Shown here piece after piece: positions 1 through 6,873 of a stretch of DNA of 9,366 bases (its first letter is position 1; each line of letters begins with the position of its first letter). Position numbers and translations under genes: made by a program. Source of the DNA: Alphaproteobacteria bacterium (GTDB taxonomy: Bacteria > Pseudomonadota > Alphaproteobacteria > Micropepsales > Micropepsaceae). The stretch is from the NCBI GenBank assembly GCA_003131925.1, contig PKWC01000192.1, positions 6,578-15,943 on the forward strand, given 5' to 3'. Below the pieces are notes generated by a model. That model ran no database searches and was not told the DNA's origin. It saw nothing but the letters and a program-made list of their open reading frames with translations.

Positions 1-1058
1 TTGTTGTAGTCGCGGTCGTCGAGCCAGCCGCCGAGGAAGCCCCCGAACACGGCGAACACGCTGAGCGTGATCCCGTAGACCGTCATCGCGAGCGCACCCC
101 AGTGAAACGTGCCGGCTGCATAGACCCCGCCGAAGGTGAGCAGCGCCGTCATGCCATCGTTGAAGAACAGCCGCGCGGCCAGATAGATCGCGACGTTTCG
201 GTAATGCTTCAGGCTGCGCAGCGTGCGAATGACGGAGCGGATGCCCTCAACCGATGCTTCGCGCCAGCTCACACGCTTTTTCGATCGATCCGGCGTCCAT
301 AACAGCAGCGGAATCGTGAACACAAGGATGCAGAGGGCCGAAATGGGTCCGGTCAGACGCTCCGGCTCATGCGCGCTTTGATCGATGCCGAATAGCGGGT
401 GAGAGGGAATGAAACTCCAGCCGACGTGTCCCGGAAGAACAAAGGCGACCAGCATGAAGATCAGCAGCAGCAGGCCCGAAACATTTCCCAGCGCAAGGCT
501 GAGTCCCGAGAGCCCGCCGATCCGTTCATGCGACGCGATCGAGGGCAGCATTGCGTTGTAGAACACGCTCGCGAACTCGAAAGCGACCGAAGACACGGCG
601 ACGAGAGCCCCGATCCCGAACAGCGAAAGCCCCTGCCCGGCCGGTTTCGCGTACCAGAGCAGCGCGCTCGGCACGGCAATCAGCATGGCGAAGACGAGGA
701 TCCACGGCTTGCGCCGCCCGCCGGCGTCCGACATCGCGCCAATAAAAGGCGCGCAGACCGCAATGATAAATCCACTGATCGCCTGAATGTCACCCCACAT
801 CGCTTGGCCGCGTACCGGGTCGTGCGCCACGACGGTGTTCGAGAAATAGGGCGCGAAAATGTAGATCGTGATGAGCAGGACATAGGGAATACGGGCGAAA
901 TCGAACATCGCCCAGGAAACCTGGCCGAGCGTGCTTGCAGCGGGGCCGCCGGTACTGGAAAGCCCATGGGGCGAATTGAAAAACTGCGCGACGCCCGCTG
1001 CCTCGATGGCTGCGGCCGAGGCGGGGCTTGAGGGCGTCTCGCCGGGGAACGCCGCCAT
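1..1058 (-). CDS. UMF1-family MFS transporter (partial, C-terminus outside window)
   Basis: This is an inner-membrane carrier of the major facilitator superfamily, UMF1/Atg22-like branch (COG2270); the substrate cannot be told. Seen: 352 codons read leftward from an ATG at 1058 and run off the left edge with no stop. After a polar, Ala/Ser/Pro-rich N-terminus of about 45 residues comes the block SWAMFDFARIPYV (48-60), then ITIYIFAPYFS, which resembles the start of UMF1 proteins. An MFS motif-A-like loop, GAMSDAGGRRKPW, lies at 107-119, and a second-half counterpart, GGWLDDRDYN, sits at the window edge. Hydrophobic stretches lie near 58-72, 92-108, 119-136, 144-166, 185-208, 238-254, 286-315 and 322-345. 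The start is supported by GGAG (1065-1068) six bases upstream. It is divergent from the 2-hydroxyacid dehydrogenase. Members are usually about 450-530 residues, so roughly a third is missing. Family assignment is confident; function is not. Confidence 0.88.
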   Translation of the reverse strand, partial: MAAFPGETPSSPASAAAIEAAGVAQFFNSPHGLSSTGGPAASTLGQVSWAMFDFARIPYVLLITIYIFAPYFSNTVVAHDPVRGQAMWGDIQAISGFIIAVCAPFIGAMSDAGGRRKPWILVFAMLIAVPSALLWYAKPAGQGLSLFGIGALVAVSSVAFEFASVFYNAMLPSIASHERIGGLSGLSLALGNVSGLLLLIFMLVAFVLPGHVGWSFIPSHPLFGIDQSAHEPERLTGPISALCILVFTIPLLLWTPDRSKKRVSWREASVEGIRSVIRTLRSLKHYRNVAIYLAARLFFNDGMTALLTFGGVYAAGTFHWGALAMTVYGITLSVFAVFGGFLGGWLDDRDYN

Positions 1059-1076
1059 GGGCCGCTCCAGGATGAT

Positions 1077-1108
1077 GCGGCAGCTTTGTAGCGCGAAGAT
1101 CCTGCCGC
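1077..1108. repeat. Inverted repeat in divergent region, possible operator or leader hairpin
   Basis: GCGGCAG (1077-1083) and CTGCCGC (1102-1108) are perfect 7-base inverted arms around an 18-base spacer. They start 19 bases upstream of the MFS start codon, in the 146-base region between the MFS gene and the dehydrogenase. The position suits an operator or a hairpin in the MFS leader. Arms this short can occur by chance in GC-rich DNA. No convincing -35/-10 pair was found in the rest of this region. Confidence 0.25.
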
Positions 1109-1204
1109 CGCAAAAGACCGCAGCGTAGCGGCTTCGTGTTTGCCGTGTGGGTTGCATCTGCTAAGACCGGCAGGCGCCAAAAAAATGGCCAGGGGAATCC
1201 GGGA

Positions 1205-2191
1205 ATGCCCGCGAACCGACCGCTCGTAATCGTCACGCGCAAATTGCCCGACGCGATCGAGACGCGCATGCGCGAGCTGTTCGAGACGCGGCTCAATCTC
1301 GACGATACGCCCATGGACCAGGCCGCATTGATCGATGCGGTTCAGAAGGCCGACGTTCTCGTGCCCACAGTGACCGACCGCGTCGATTCGAAAGTGCTTG
1401 TGCGCGCCGGTTCCAATCTCAAACTGATCGCGAATTTCGGCAACGGCGTGGACCACATCGACGTCAAGACGGCGCTTGAACGCGGCATTACCGTCACCAA
1501 CACGCCCGGCGTCCTCACCGAAGACACCGCCGACATGACGATGGCCCTCATCCTCGCGGTGCCGCGCCGGCTGGTCGAAGGAGCAGAAGAGTTAAAGGCG
1601 GAACGATTTGAGGGCTGGTCGCCGTCCTGGATGCTCGGACATCGCATCTGGGGAAAACGGCTCGGCATCATCGGAATGGGCCGCATCGGTCAGGCGGTAG
1701 CCCGTCGCGCGAAAGCCTTCGGTCTGCAGATTCACTATCACAACCGCAAACCCGTTCACCCGCAGATCGAGCGCGACCTCAGCGCCACTTATTGGGAAAG
1801 CCTCGACCAGATGCTGGCCCGCATGGACATTGTCTCCATCAATTGTCCGCACACGCCAGCCACCTATCACCTGCTCTCGGCGCGGCGGCTGAAGCTCATG
1901 AAGCCCACGGCCTACATCGTCAACACGGCACGCGGCGAGGTCATCGACGAGAACGCGCTGGCGCGAATGCTCGAAGCAGGAGCCCTGTCGGGCGCCGGGC
2001 TTGACGTGTTCGAGCGCGAGCCCGCTGTCAATCCCAAGCTGATGAAACAGAAGAACGTGGTGCTGCTGCCGCATATGGGCTCGGCCACCATCGAGGGACG
2101 CGTCGATATGGGCGAGAAGGTGATCGTCAACATCAAGACCTTCGCCGACGGCCACAAGCCGCCCGACCGCGTAATTCCTGCGATGCTTTGA
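1205..2191 (+). CDS. D-isomer-specific 2-hydroxyacid dehydrogenase (glyoxylate/hydroxypyruvate reductase-like)
   Basis: This 328-residue cytoplasmic oxidoreductase probably reduces glyoxylate and/or hydroxypyruvate to glycolate/D-glycerate; the family resemblance is to glycerate dehydrogenase and GRHPR. Seen, numbered from the ATG at 1205: NFGNGVDHID (77-86); the nucleotide-binding loop GMGRIG with glycines 157, 159 and 162; catalytic Arg243 in NTARGEV; Glu272 in FEREPAV; and His290 in LLPHMGSAT. The catalytic Arg-Glu-His set is therefore complete. The segment after the second Rossmann strand reads HYHNRKP, with Asn-Arg-Lys where NAD-specific members carry an Asp, so NADP(H) preference is inferred. 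The frame stays open upstream to 1136, but AGGGG (1191-1195) nine bases before 1205 and the normal family length favour 1205. It is divergent from the MFS gene and convergent with the phosphatase. The physiological substrate is not decided by sequence. Confidence 0.93.
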   Translation: MPANRPLVIVTRKLPDAIETRMRELFETRLNLDDTPMDQAALIDAVQKADVLVPTVTDRVDSKVLVRAGSNLKLIANFGNGVDHIDVKTALERGITVTNTPGVLTEDTADMTMALILAVPRRLVEGAEELKAERFEGWSPSWMLGHRIWGKRLGIIGMGRIGQAVARRAKAFGLQIHYHNRKPVHPQIERDLSATYWESLDQMLARMDIVSINCPHTPATYHLLSARRLKLMKPTAYIVNTARGEVIDENALARMLEAGALSGAGLDVFEREPAVNPKLMKQKNVVLLPHMGSATIEGRVDMGEKVIVNIKTFADGHKPPDRVIPAML

Positions 2192-2226
2192 TCGGCGGCG
2201 GGCGCGAAGATTCGCAGGGAGGCAGT

Positions 2227-2260
2227 GAGAAGTGGTTGCGCGCTTCGCGCGGTCCTTCTC
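2227..2260. terminator. Hairpin between convergent genes, possible bidirectional terminator
   Basis: GAGAAG (2227-2232) pairs with CTTCTC (2255-2260). Inside it GCGCG (2238-2242) pairs with CGCGC (2246-2250) across a CTT loop, with an imperfect stretch between the two stems. It lies midway in the 116-base gap between the dehydrogenase stop (2191) and the phosphatase stop (2308), where a terminator serving both strands is expected. Neither side has a clean U-tract, so it may be a rho-assisted or 3'-end-stabilising hairpin instead of a canonical intrinsic terminator. Nothing else was recognised in this gap. Confidence 0.45.
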
Positions 2261-2307
2261 AGCGTCTCGCCGCCTCATTGTGATTCTTTGTTCACCCAGG
2301 CGAAGAG

Positions 2308-2964
2308 TTACAAGGATTCGCGGCTGTAGATCACTGCATTCCAGAAACGGGCACGGTGCACACCGGACTTTTTGAACCCGCGCTGTCGCAACTCGCGGCC
2401 GATGAGCAGGTTGAAGTAACCGTGCGCAACGAGCGCAGCTGCGCCGTCCTGACGGGCGCGGGCGACAAGGATGTTGGCTGCTTCGCGGGCGCGATGTTTG
2501 GCGCGCCGATAATTCTCGATCTCCGGATGATATCCGGCGTGCCAAAGAATCCGCGCGACGACTGCCCATTTCGGGACTCGCATGCGAAGAATCGGGATGG
2601 GCGGGGAAGCAAGCGGCGCTTCGATAAAGAGAGGGTCGGCGATCAGCTCGGCATGCGGCGCCAGCGCGCGCGCGCTGTCATGAGCCCGTTTGCGGCCGCT
2701 CGTGAACACGGCGGTAAGCTCGCCGACCAGATCCTGCAATTCGTCGGGCGGCGCACTGTTCGGATCGAGGCCCGCTTCCTCATAGGCGTCGATATACAGG
2801 CGAAATTCCTGGTGGGACGCCCGCGGCGCAACCTCGATGTCCGGCCGTCCGTGACGAATGAGAATAATGCGCAGCGCGCGCCCGACATCGGCTTCGCCGG
2901 ATGAAGCGTGCTCTTCCAGAGAGGCGTTTTGATTCGGCCTGATTGCCGCCCGTTGTGCTGTCAT
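2308..2964 (-). CDS. Histidine phosphatase family protein
   Basis: This 218-residue phosphatase of the histidine phosphatase (phosphoglycerate mutase-like, SixA/PhoE-type) superfamily acts through a phosphohistidine intermediate; the substrate is unknown. Seen, numbered from the ATG at 2964: a roughly 30-residue polar N-terminal extension with no signal peptide; the RHG signature at 37-39 on a beta strand (IILIRHG), nucleophile His38; Arg93 in SGRKRAHDSA; the proton-donor candidate Glu115 in LFIEAPL; and the second catalytic His181 in LVAHG. All key residues are present, so an active enzyme is inferred. An in-frame TTG two codons earlier (2970) is possible, but ATG is preferred. No strong Shine-Dalgarno precedes it; CTAAG is the best match. 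It is divergent from the FabG-like gene 64 bases away and convergent with the dehydrogenase. Confidence 0.87.
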   Translation of the reverse strand: MTAQRAAIRPNQNASLEEHASSGEADVGRALRIILIRHGRPDIEVAPRASHQEFRLYIDAYEEAGLDPNSAPPDELQDLVGELTAVFTSGRKRAHDSARALAPHAELIADPLFIEAPLASPPIPILRMRVPKWAVVARILWHAGYHPEIENYRRAKHRAREAANILVARARQDGAAALVAHGYFNLLIGRELRQRGFKKSGVHRARFWNAVIYSRESL

Positions 2965-3028
2965 GCCCAATTCTTAGGATATCAGGGCGCGATCCCGCGC
3001 GAAACACAAGATAGGGGGTAACGCCGAG

Positions 3029-3814
3029 ATGCAACAGGGCGCGCTTCTGGGCAAGGTTGCCCTGGTGACCGGCTCTGCAACCGGAATCGGCGCAGCTATC
3101 GCCATCACTTTCGCGCAGGCCGGCGCCAATGTCGTCATCAACTACACGAAGAGCAAGGCGGAAGCCGAGGCCACTGCCGAACTCGCCAGAGAGCGAGGAG
3201 CAGAAGTCCGGATCGTGTCGGGCGACGTCGCCAAGGACGAAGACTGCCGCCGGCTCGCACAGGCCGCACTGGATGCGTGGGGACGGATCGACATTCTCGT
3301 CAACAATGCCGGCACCACCAAATTCGCCGCACATCATGATCTCGACGCGCTGGACGGCAAGGACTTCACCCGTCTCTACGCGGTCAATGTCGTCGGGGCG
3401 TTCCAGATGATCCGGGCGTGCCGCGATGCGTTGAGAGCGGGCGGCGAAGGCGCCGTCGTCAACATCTCTTCGATCGCGGGCACTGCCGGCGTCGGCTCTT
3501 CCGTCGCCTACGCCGCTTCGAAGGGCGCGCTCAATACGATGACGATTTCGCTGGCGCGGGCGCTTGCACCGCAGATTCGCGTCAACGCAATTTGTCCGGG
3601 CTATGTGGCTACGCGCTGGTTCAAGGACCGCTTCGGTCCCGAGCGCTTCGAACAAATCAATGCAGAGCAGGCGGAAGCAGCGCCTTTGAAACGAACCGGC
3701 CAGCCGAAGGACATCGCAGATGCTGCATTGTTTCTCTGCAGCGCTGCCTCACGTCACATCACCGGTGAATTGCTGCTCGTCGACGGCGGCCTGCACCTCT
3801 CCCTGCCGCGATGA
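3029..3814 (+). CDS. Short-chain dehydrogenase/reductase, FabG-like
   Basis: This 261-residue classical SDR is an NAD(P)-dependent alcohol/ketone oxidoreductase of the 3-oxoacyl-ACP reductase-like group. Seen: the cofactor motif TGSATGIG (14-21); NNAG (92-95); and the full catalytic tetrad Asn120 (in YAVNVVG), Ser148 (in NISSIAG), Tyr161 and Lys165 (YAASK). Downstream are VNAICPGYVATRW and the C-terminal LLVDGGLH, both typical of the family. The end of the second strand reads INYTKSK with no Asp, which suggests NADP(H). AGGGGG (3013-3018) lies ten bases before the ATG. It stands alone, with no acyl carrier protein, ketosynthase or other fab gene beside it, so a role in fatty-acid synthesis is not supported and FabG here means fold similarity only. 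It is divergent from the phosphatase and convergent with the permease. Confidence 0.92.
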   Translation: MQQGALLGKVALVTGSATGIGAAIAITFAQAGANVVINYTKSKAEAEATAELARERGAEVRIVSGDVAKDEDCRRLAQAALDAWGRIDILVNNAGTTKFAAHHDLDALDGKDFTRLYAVNVVGAFQMIRACRDALRAGGEGAVVNISSIAGTAGVGSSVAYAASKGALNTMTISLARALAPQIRVNAICPGYVATRWFKDRFGPERFEQINAEQAEAAPLKRTGQPKDIADAALFLCSAASRHITGELLLVDGGLHLSLPR

Positions 3815-3872
3815 ACCCGGACAGGTTTGCGCGCAGAGGGGTTGATCGCACTCTCAGGCGGAATGGCGGTGG

Positions 3873-5021
3873 TTACCGTGAGTGTTTCATGTCTGGCGCA
3901 TTCATCATCCGGAACATCGCCGGGCCGCCGGTCCGGAAAAAACGCCACAGGAGGACTGCGGCAAGGCTCAGGAACAGGAGATTGAGCCACGTCGTGTAAT
4001 TCCAGCGGATCGCCGCTTCGACGACGAGAGCATGATGCTGCTTCGGCACAAGTCCGAGCACACCGAACAGGGCTTCGACGACAAACGCGGCGCCGGCCAT
4101 TGCGATATAAAACGTTATCAGCAGGAATCCCATCATCCTCCATCCGTAATATTTGCGGTAAATGTCGAGCACGGGAAGCACGATGAGGTCGGCGAAAATG
4201 AATGCGATGACGCCGCCGAAGCTGATGCCGCCGTTCCAGAGCACCGCCGCCAGCGGAATGTTTCCGACGGAGCAGACGAACGAGATCACGCTGACGAGCG
4301 GTCCGATCAATGGTCCCCAAATCCTCGCCAGCAGCGGATGATGGACGAGAAAGAACGCCTGCCAGAATTGCGGCGGCACCCATGCGGCGAGCGCACCTGC
4401 GATCAGGAGACCCAACACGATATCGATCCACACGGACGCCCAGTCCATGACGAAGTAATGGCTCGTTGCCGTGAATCCCTCGCGCGAAGCGAGCCGCTCC
4501 AGAATTGAACCGCGGCCGCGCACCGCCATGTCCATGCCGGCGTGGCCTTCCATTCGGCCTATAAGTCCTTTCTCGGCGTGCTCCTTCGCCGTTTCAACCG
4601 CACGCTTCGACAGGAAGCGGCGGAACAGCAGGACGAGAATGGCGACCATGATTGGTGCGCCCACGAACTCCGCGGCGGCGAACCACCATCCCATCAGGAC
4701 AACGAGGACAACACTGAGTTCGACGACGAGATTGGTCGAAGCCAGCTCGAACGCCATGGCCGCCGTGAAATCCGCACCTTTGCGGAACACGGAGCGCGCT
4801 AGCGCGACAGCCGCGTAGGAGCACGACGACGATGCGGCGCCGAGCGCCAGCGCGCGCAGAATCGATTTCGGGCGATCGTCAGGCAGAAGCCGGCTCATCT
4901 CCTCGTGGGAAACGACGGCCTGCACGCAGGCCGAGAGCGTGAAGCCCAGGATCAGCGGCCAGAGGATTTCCCATCCCATGGCCGCGGCCAGACCGAGGGC
5001 GTGCGCCGGGGCGGTCATCAT
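3873..5021 (-). CDS. Permease of the PF03773 (DUF318/ArsP_1) family
   Basis: This 382-residue polytopic inner-membrane protein is a predicted permease related in fold to ArsP/YraQ; the transported substrate is unknown. Hydrophobic segments lie near 10-33, 58-75, 86-112, 116-134, 196-215, 232-262, 267-285, 297-322 and 343-360. Two halves carry matching blocks: SSSCSYAAVALARSVFRKG (64-82) followed by a membrane segment, and SFVCSVGNIPLAAVLWNGG (247-265) followed by another, which fits an internally duplicated carrier. Cys67 and Cys250 occupy the matching places. A soluble loop of about 60 residues (137-195) includes GHAGMDM. Both ATGs at 5021 and 5018 are possible; the Shine-Dalgarno is weak. 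No arsenic gene (arsR, arsC, arsH) is adjacent, so an arsenical function should not be assumed. It is divergent from the GH1 gene and convergent with the SDR, 58 bases from its stop. Confidence 0.85.
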   Translation of the reverse strand: MMTAPAHALGLAAAMGWEILWPLILGFTLSACVQAVVSHEEMSRLLPDDRPKSILRALALGAASSSCSYAAVALARSVFRKGADFTAAMAFELASTNLVVELSVVLVVLMGWWFAAAEFVGAPIMVAILVLLFRRFLSKRAVETAKEHAEKGLIGRMEGHAGMDMAVRGRGSILERLASREGFTATSHYFVMDWASVWIDIVLGLLIAGALAAWVPPQFWQAFFLVHHPLLARIWGPLIGPLVSVISFVCSVGNIPLAAVLWNGGISFGGVIAFIFADLIVLPVLDIYRKYYGWRMMGFLLITFYIAMAGAAFVVEALFGVLGLVPKQHHALVVEAAIRWNYTTWLNLLFLSLAAVLLWRFFRTGGPAMFRMMNAPDMKHSR

Positions 5022-5064
5022 TCAAGTGTGGCTTCTGCTGTGAATGACCGAAACCTCCGATCGG

Positions 5065-5080
5065 CGCTTGCCATCAAGCG
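5065..5080. repeat. Short palindrome between permease and GH1 genes, possible operator
   Basis: CGCTTG-CCAT-CAAGCG is a perfect 6-base inverted repeat with a 4-base centre, in the 100-base divergent region 5022-5121. It lies 44 bases from the permease start and 41 from the GH1 start, a placement that could let one regulator act on both genes. A TTGCCA inside it resembles a -35 element, but no good -10 follows. Chance occurrence is possible. Confidence 0.28.
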
Positions 5081-5121
5081 TCATGCCATGAAAAATTATC
5101 GCCGAAAACGGGACGCTCCGC

Positions 5122-6375
5122 ATGAAAAGAGACCTCCCCAACCGTTCGTTCCCGGATGGATTTCTCTGGGGTACGGCCACAGCCGCGCATCAGGTGGAGG
5201 GTGGCAACGTCGCGAGCGATCTGTGGCTCATGGAGAACCTGCCGCAGAGCCTGTTCGCCGAGCCCTCGGGCGACGCCTGCGATCACTACCATCTCTATCC
5301 GCACGATTTGGCGTTGCTCAAAGGTCTGGGATTTGGCGCCTATCGCTTTTCGATCGAATGGGCGCGGATCGAACCGGAAGAGGGTTTCTATTCGCGAGCG
5401 GCTCTCGACCATTATCGGCGCATGATCGCCCAATGTCGCGCCTTGGGCATCGTGCCCATCGTCACCTTTCATCATTTCACGGCGCCTCTGTGGTTCACGC
5501 GCGACGGAGGCTGGACGACGCCCAAATCCGTTAGCCGTTTTGCGCGCTATTGCGAGACCGCGGGCCGCGCGGTGGGCGACCTCATCCTCTACGCTTGCAC
5601 GATCAACGAGGCGAACGTTCCCATGATGATCACCGCGCAACGCGAGGCGGATCGCGGGGCGCGTCGCGAGTCGCCGGAGCGTTTCGCGAAGATCGCGCGG
5701 CGGTGCGGCGGCGAGGCCGGACATTGGGCGCCCTTTCTGCATTGCGACGGGCGCGTGGCGTCGCTCCACCTCATCGCGGCCCACCGCAAGGGCTACGAAG
5801 CGCTCAAATCCGCCGGGCTCACCTGCCCGGTCGGTATCACGCTGGCGCTGCTGGACATGCAGGCCGAACTTGGCGGCGAGGCAATCCGCGACGCGGCCGA
5901 GCATTTGATTCAGGGACAGTTTCTCGAAAGCACGAGAGGCGACGATTTCGTCGGCGTGCAGACTTATACGCGCATCCGCTTCGGACCAAACGGCCATTTG
6001 CCGCCGCCCAAAGACGCGGAGCGCACGCAGATGGGATACGAATTCTATCCCGAAGCTCTCGATGCCACGGTCCGCACGGCGGCGCGCGTCTCGGGATGCC
6101 CCGTCCTCGTGACCGAGAACGGCATCGGGACCGAAGACGATTCCCGACGCATTGCTTACGCAAAACGCGCCCTGGAGGGTTTGCACGCCGCGATCGCGGA
6201 TGGCGTCGATGTCCGGGGCTACATCCACTGGTCCCTGCTCGACAATTACGAGTGGCTTGAGGGTTATCGGCCGAAATTCGGCCTCGTTGCGGTCGACCGC
6301 ACCACGCAGGCGCGCAGGCCCAAATCGTCGGGGTACTGGTTGGGAGAGGTGGCGCGCAACAACGCGTTCATCTGA
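5122..6375 (+). CDS. Glycoside hydrolase family 1 (beta-glucosidase-like)
   Basis: This 417-residue retaining beta-glycosidase with a TIM-barrel fold has no signal peptide, so it is inferred to be cytoplasmic. Likely substrates are beta-glucosides or related glycosides; specificity is not readable. Seen: PDGFLWGTATAAHQVEGG at 11-28, the N-terminal GH1 signature with Gln24; RFSIEW (75-80); TFHHF (115-119); the acid/base motif TINEAN with Glu163; the nucleophile motif VTENGIG with Glu332; and YIHWSLLDNYEW (367-378) with the glycone-site Trp370, Glu377 and Trp378. Both catalytic glutamates are therefore present. The usual proline after the acid/base Glu (NEP) is alanine here. At 417 residues it is shorter than the common 440-480. 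The ATG at 5122 is the only sensible start: the in-frame ATG at 5083 meets a stop two codons later. It ends six bases before the stop of the response regulator. It may be a glycosyl-transferring relative rather than a hydrolase. Confidence 0.93.
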   Translation: MKRDLPNRSFPDGFLWGTATAAHQVEGGNVASDLWLMENLPQSLFAEPSGDACDHYHLYPHDLALLKGLGFGAYRFSIEWARIEPEEGFYSRAALDHYRRMIAQCRALGIVPIVTFHHFTAPLWFTRDGGWTTPKSVSRFARYCETAGRAVGDLILYACTINEANVPMMITAQREADRGARRESPERFAKIARRCGGEAGHWAPFLHCDGRVASLHLIAAHRKGYEALKSAGLTCPVGITLALLDMQAELGGEAIRDAAEHLIQGQFLESTRGDDFVGVQTYTRIRFGPNGHLPPPKDAERTQMGYEFYPEALDATVRTAARVSGCPVLVTENGIGTEDDSRRIAYAKRALEGLHAAIADGVDVRGYIHWSLLDNYEWLEGYRPKFGLVAVDRTTQARRPKSSGYWLGEVARNNAFI

Positions 6376-6381
6376 AGCGCG

Positions 6382-6750
6382 TCATACACCCTCGACGGCG
6401 CGGCGGAGTCCGGAGACGTCGAAGGGCTTTGCCAGAAACGTCACGCCGGCAAATACCGGCTGCGCGCGGGCGGCCGAATGGCCAGTCGAGATGATGATCT
6501 TGAGTTCAGGACGCAGGCCTCGCGCCCGGCGCACAAGCTCCTCGCCGCTCAGATCCGGCAGGCCAAGATCGGCGATTAAGATGCCAATCGATGGATCTTC
6601 GGCGAGAAGGGTCAGTCCTTCGTGCCCGTTCCCGGTGTCGATCGTCTCCAGCCCCATTTCCGCCAGCATGTCGCAGACGGACATGCGGATGAGGGCTTCA
6701 TCCTCCACGACGAGCGCCTTTCCCTTCCGCGTCTCAGCCACCCTGGTCAC
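6382..6750 (-). CDS. Single-domain response regulator (CheY-like receiver)
   Basis: This 122-residue receiver has no output domain and should act by protein-protein contact or as a phosphorelay intermediate. Seen: the acidic pocket VVEDEAL with Glu16/Asp17; the phospho-acceptor Asp61 in LIADLGLPD; the switch Thr89 in ISTGH; and Lys108 in FLAKPFD. The set is complete, so it should be phosphorylatable. The start is GTG at 6750, backed by a strong GGGAGGG (6754-6760) immediately upstream. No histidine kinase or other two-component gene lies in the window, so it is an orphan here. It is divergent from the second SDR (123 bases between starts) and tail-to-tail with GH1. Similar stand-alone receivers occur in many alphaproteobacteria; its partner kinase cannot be named. 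Confidence 0.9.
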   Translation of the reverse strand: MTRVAETRKGKALVVEDEALIRMSVCDMLAEMGLETIDTGNGHEGLTLLAEDPSIGILIADLGLPDLSGEELVRRARGLRPELKIIISTGHSAARAQPVFAGVTFLAKPFDVSGLRRAVEGV

Positions 6751-6753
6751 CTA

Positions 6754-6760
6754 CCCTCCC
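6754..6760 (-). promoter_or_regulatory. Strong ribosome binding site fixing the GTG start of the response regulator
   Basis: Read on the minus strand this is GGGAGGG, a near-ideal Shine-Dalgarno, 3-5 bases from the GTG at 6750 depending on the register used. It supports that GTG over the next in-frame GTG three codons further in. Confidence 0.6.
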
Positions 6761-6823
6761 TGTGGGACAGCACCCTACAAGAATGGCTCGCGCCGAACCA
6801 GAAGGGATTTCCTTGTCTCGCGA

Positions 6824-6848
6824 TTCCGTTGAATGCGCTAATACGGAA
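6824..6848. repeat. Inverted repeat between response regulator and SDR, possible operator
   Basis: TTCCGT (6824-6829) and ACGGAA (6843-6848) form perfect 6-base inverted arms with a 13-base spacer, in the 123-base divergent region 6751-6873. The right arm ends 25 bases before the SDR start codon, and a GCTAAT that could serve as a -10 box lies between the arms. This suits a dimeric repressor site over the SDR promoter. The claim rests only on symmetry and position. Confidence 0.3.
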
Positions 6849-6862
6849 CCAAGCATGCGACA

Positions 6863-6868
6863 AAGGGG
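6863..6868 (+). promoter_or_regulatory. Ribosome binding site deciding the start of the second SDR
   Basis: AAGGGG stands five bases before the ATG at 6874. The reading frame is open for a further 84 codons upstream, back to 6622, but that stretch overlaps the response regulator on the other strand and encodes no SDR sequence. The cofactor-binding motif begins 12 residues after the ATG at 6874, so this site and the family layout both fix the start there. Confidence 0.6.
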
Positions 6869-6873
6869 CAGTC

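Noticed and set aside
399..1031. A 210-residue plus-strand open frame opposite the MFS gene
   Set aside because: Highly charged low-complexity translation, antisense to a membrane protein with family motifs.
2953..2980. TTGTGC-N16-TAGGAT as a sigma-70-like promoter for the FabG-like gene
   Set aside because: The match to consensus is modest, and part lies inside the phosphatase coding sequence; the evidence is too thin to annotate.
2987..3000. GCGCG-ATCC-CGCGC small palindrome in the phosphatase/SDR divergent gap
   Set aside because: Five-base arms of only G and C are common by chance in this composition.
2780..3655. A 291-residue minus-strand open frame opposite the FabG-like SDR and crossing the phosphatase start
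   Set aside because: It has no motif, overlaps two well-supported genes and looks like a codon-bias shadow.
3849..3883. CACTC...GAGTG inverted repeat between the FabG-like SDR and the permease as a terminator
   Set aside because: Five-base arms far apart with no continuous stem; it also overlaps the permease stop region.
5074..6228. A 384-residue open frame on the minus strand opposite the GH1 gene
   Set aside because: It lies wholly antisense to a gene with clear catalytic motifs, and its translation is Arg/Ala-rich with no recognisable domain. Long antisense frames are expected in GC-rich coding DNA.
6845..6850. GGAACC as the -35 of an EcfG general-stress promoter for the second SDR
   Set aside because: No CGTT-like -10 follows at 16-17 bases.
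6622..6873. An 84-codon N-terminal extension of the second SDR
   Set aside because: It overlaps the response regulator and its promoter region, is unlike any SDR N-terminus, and a good ribosome binding site precedes ATG 6874.
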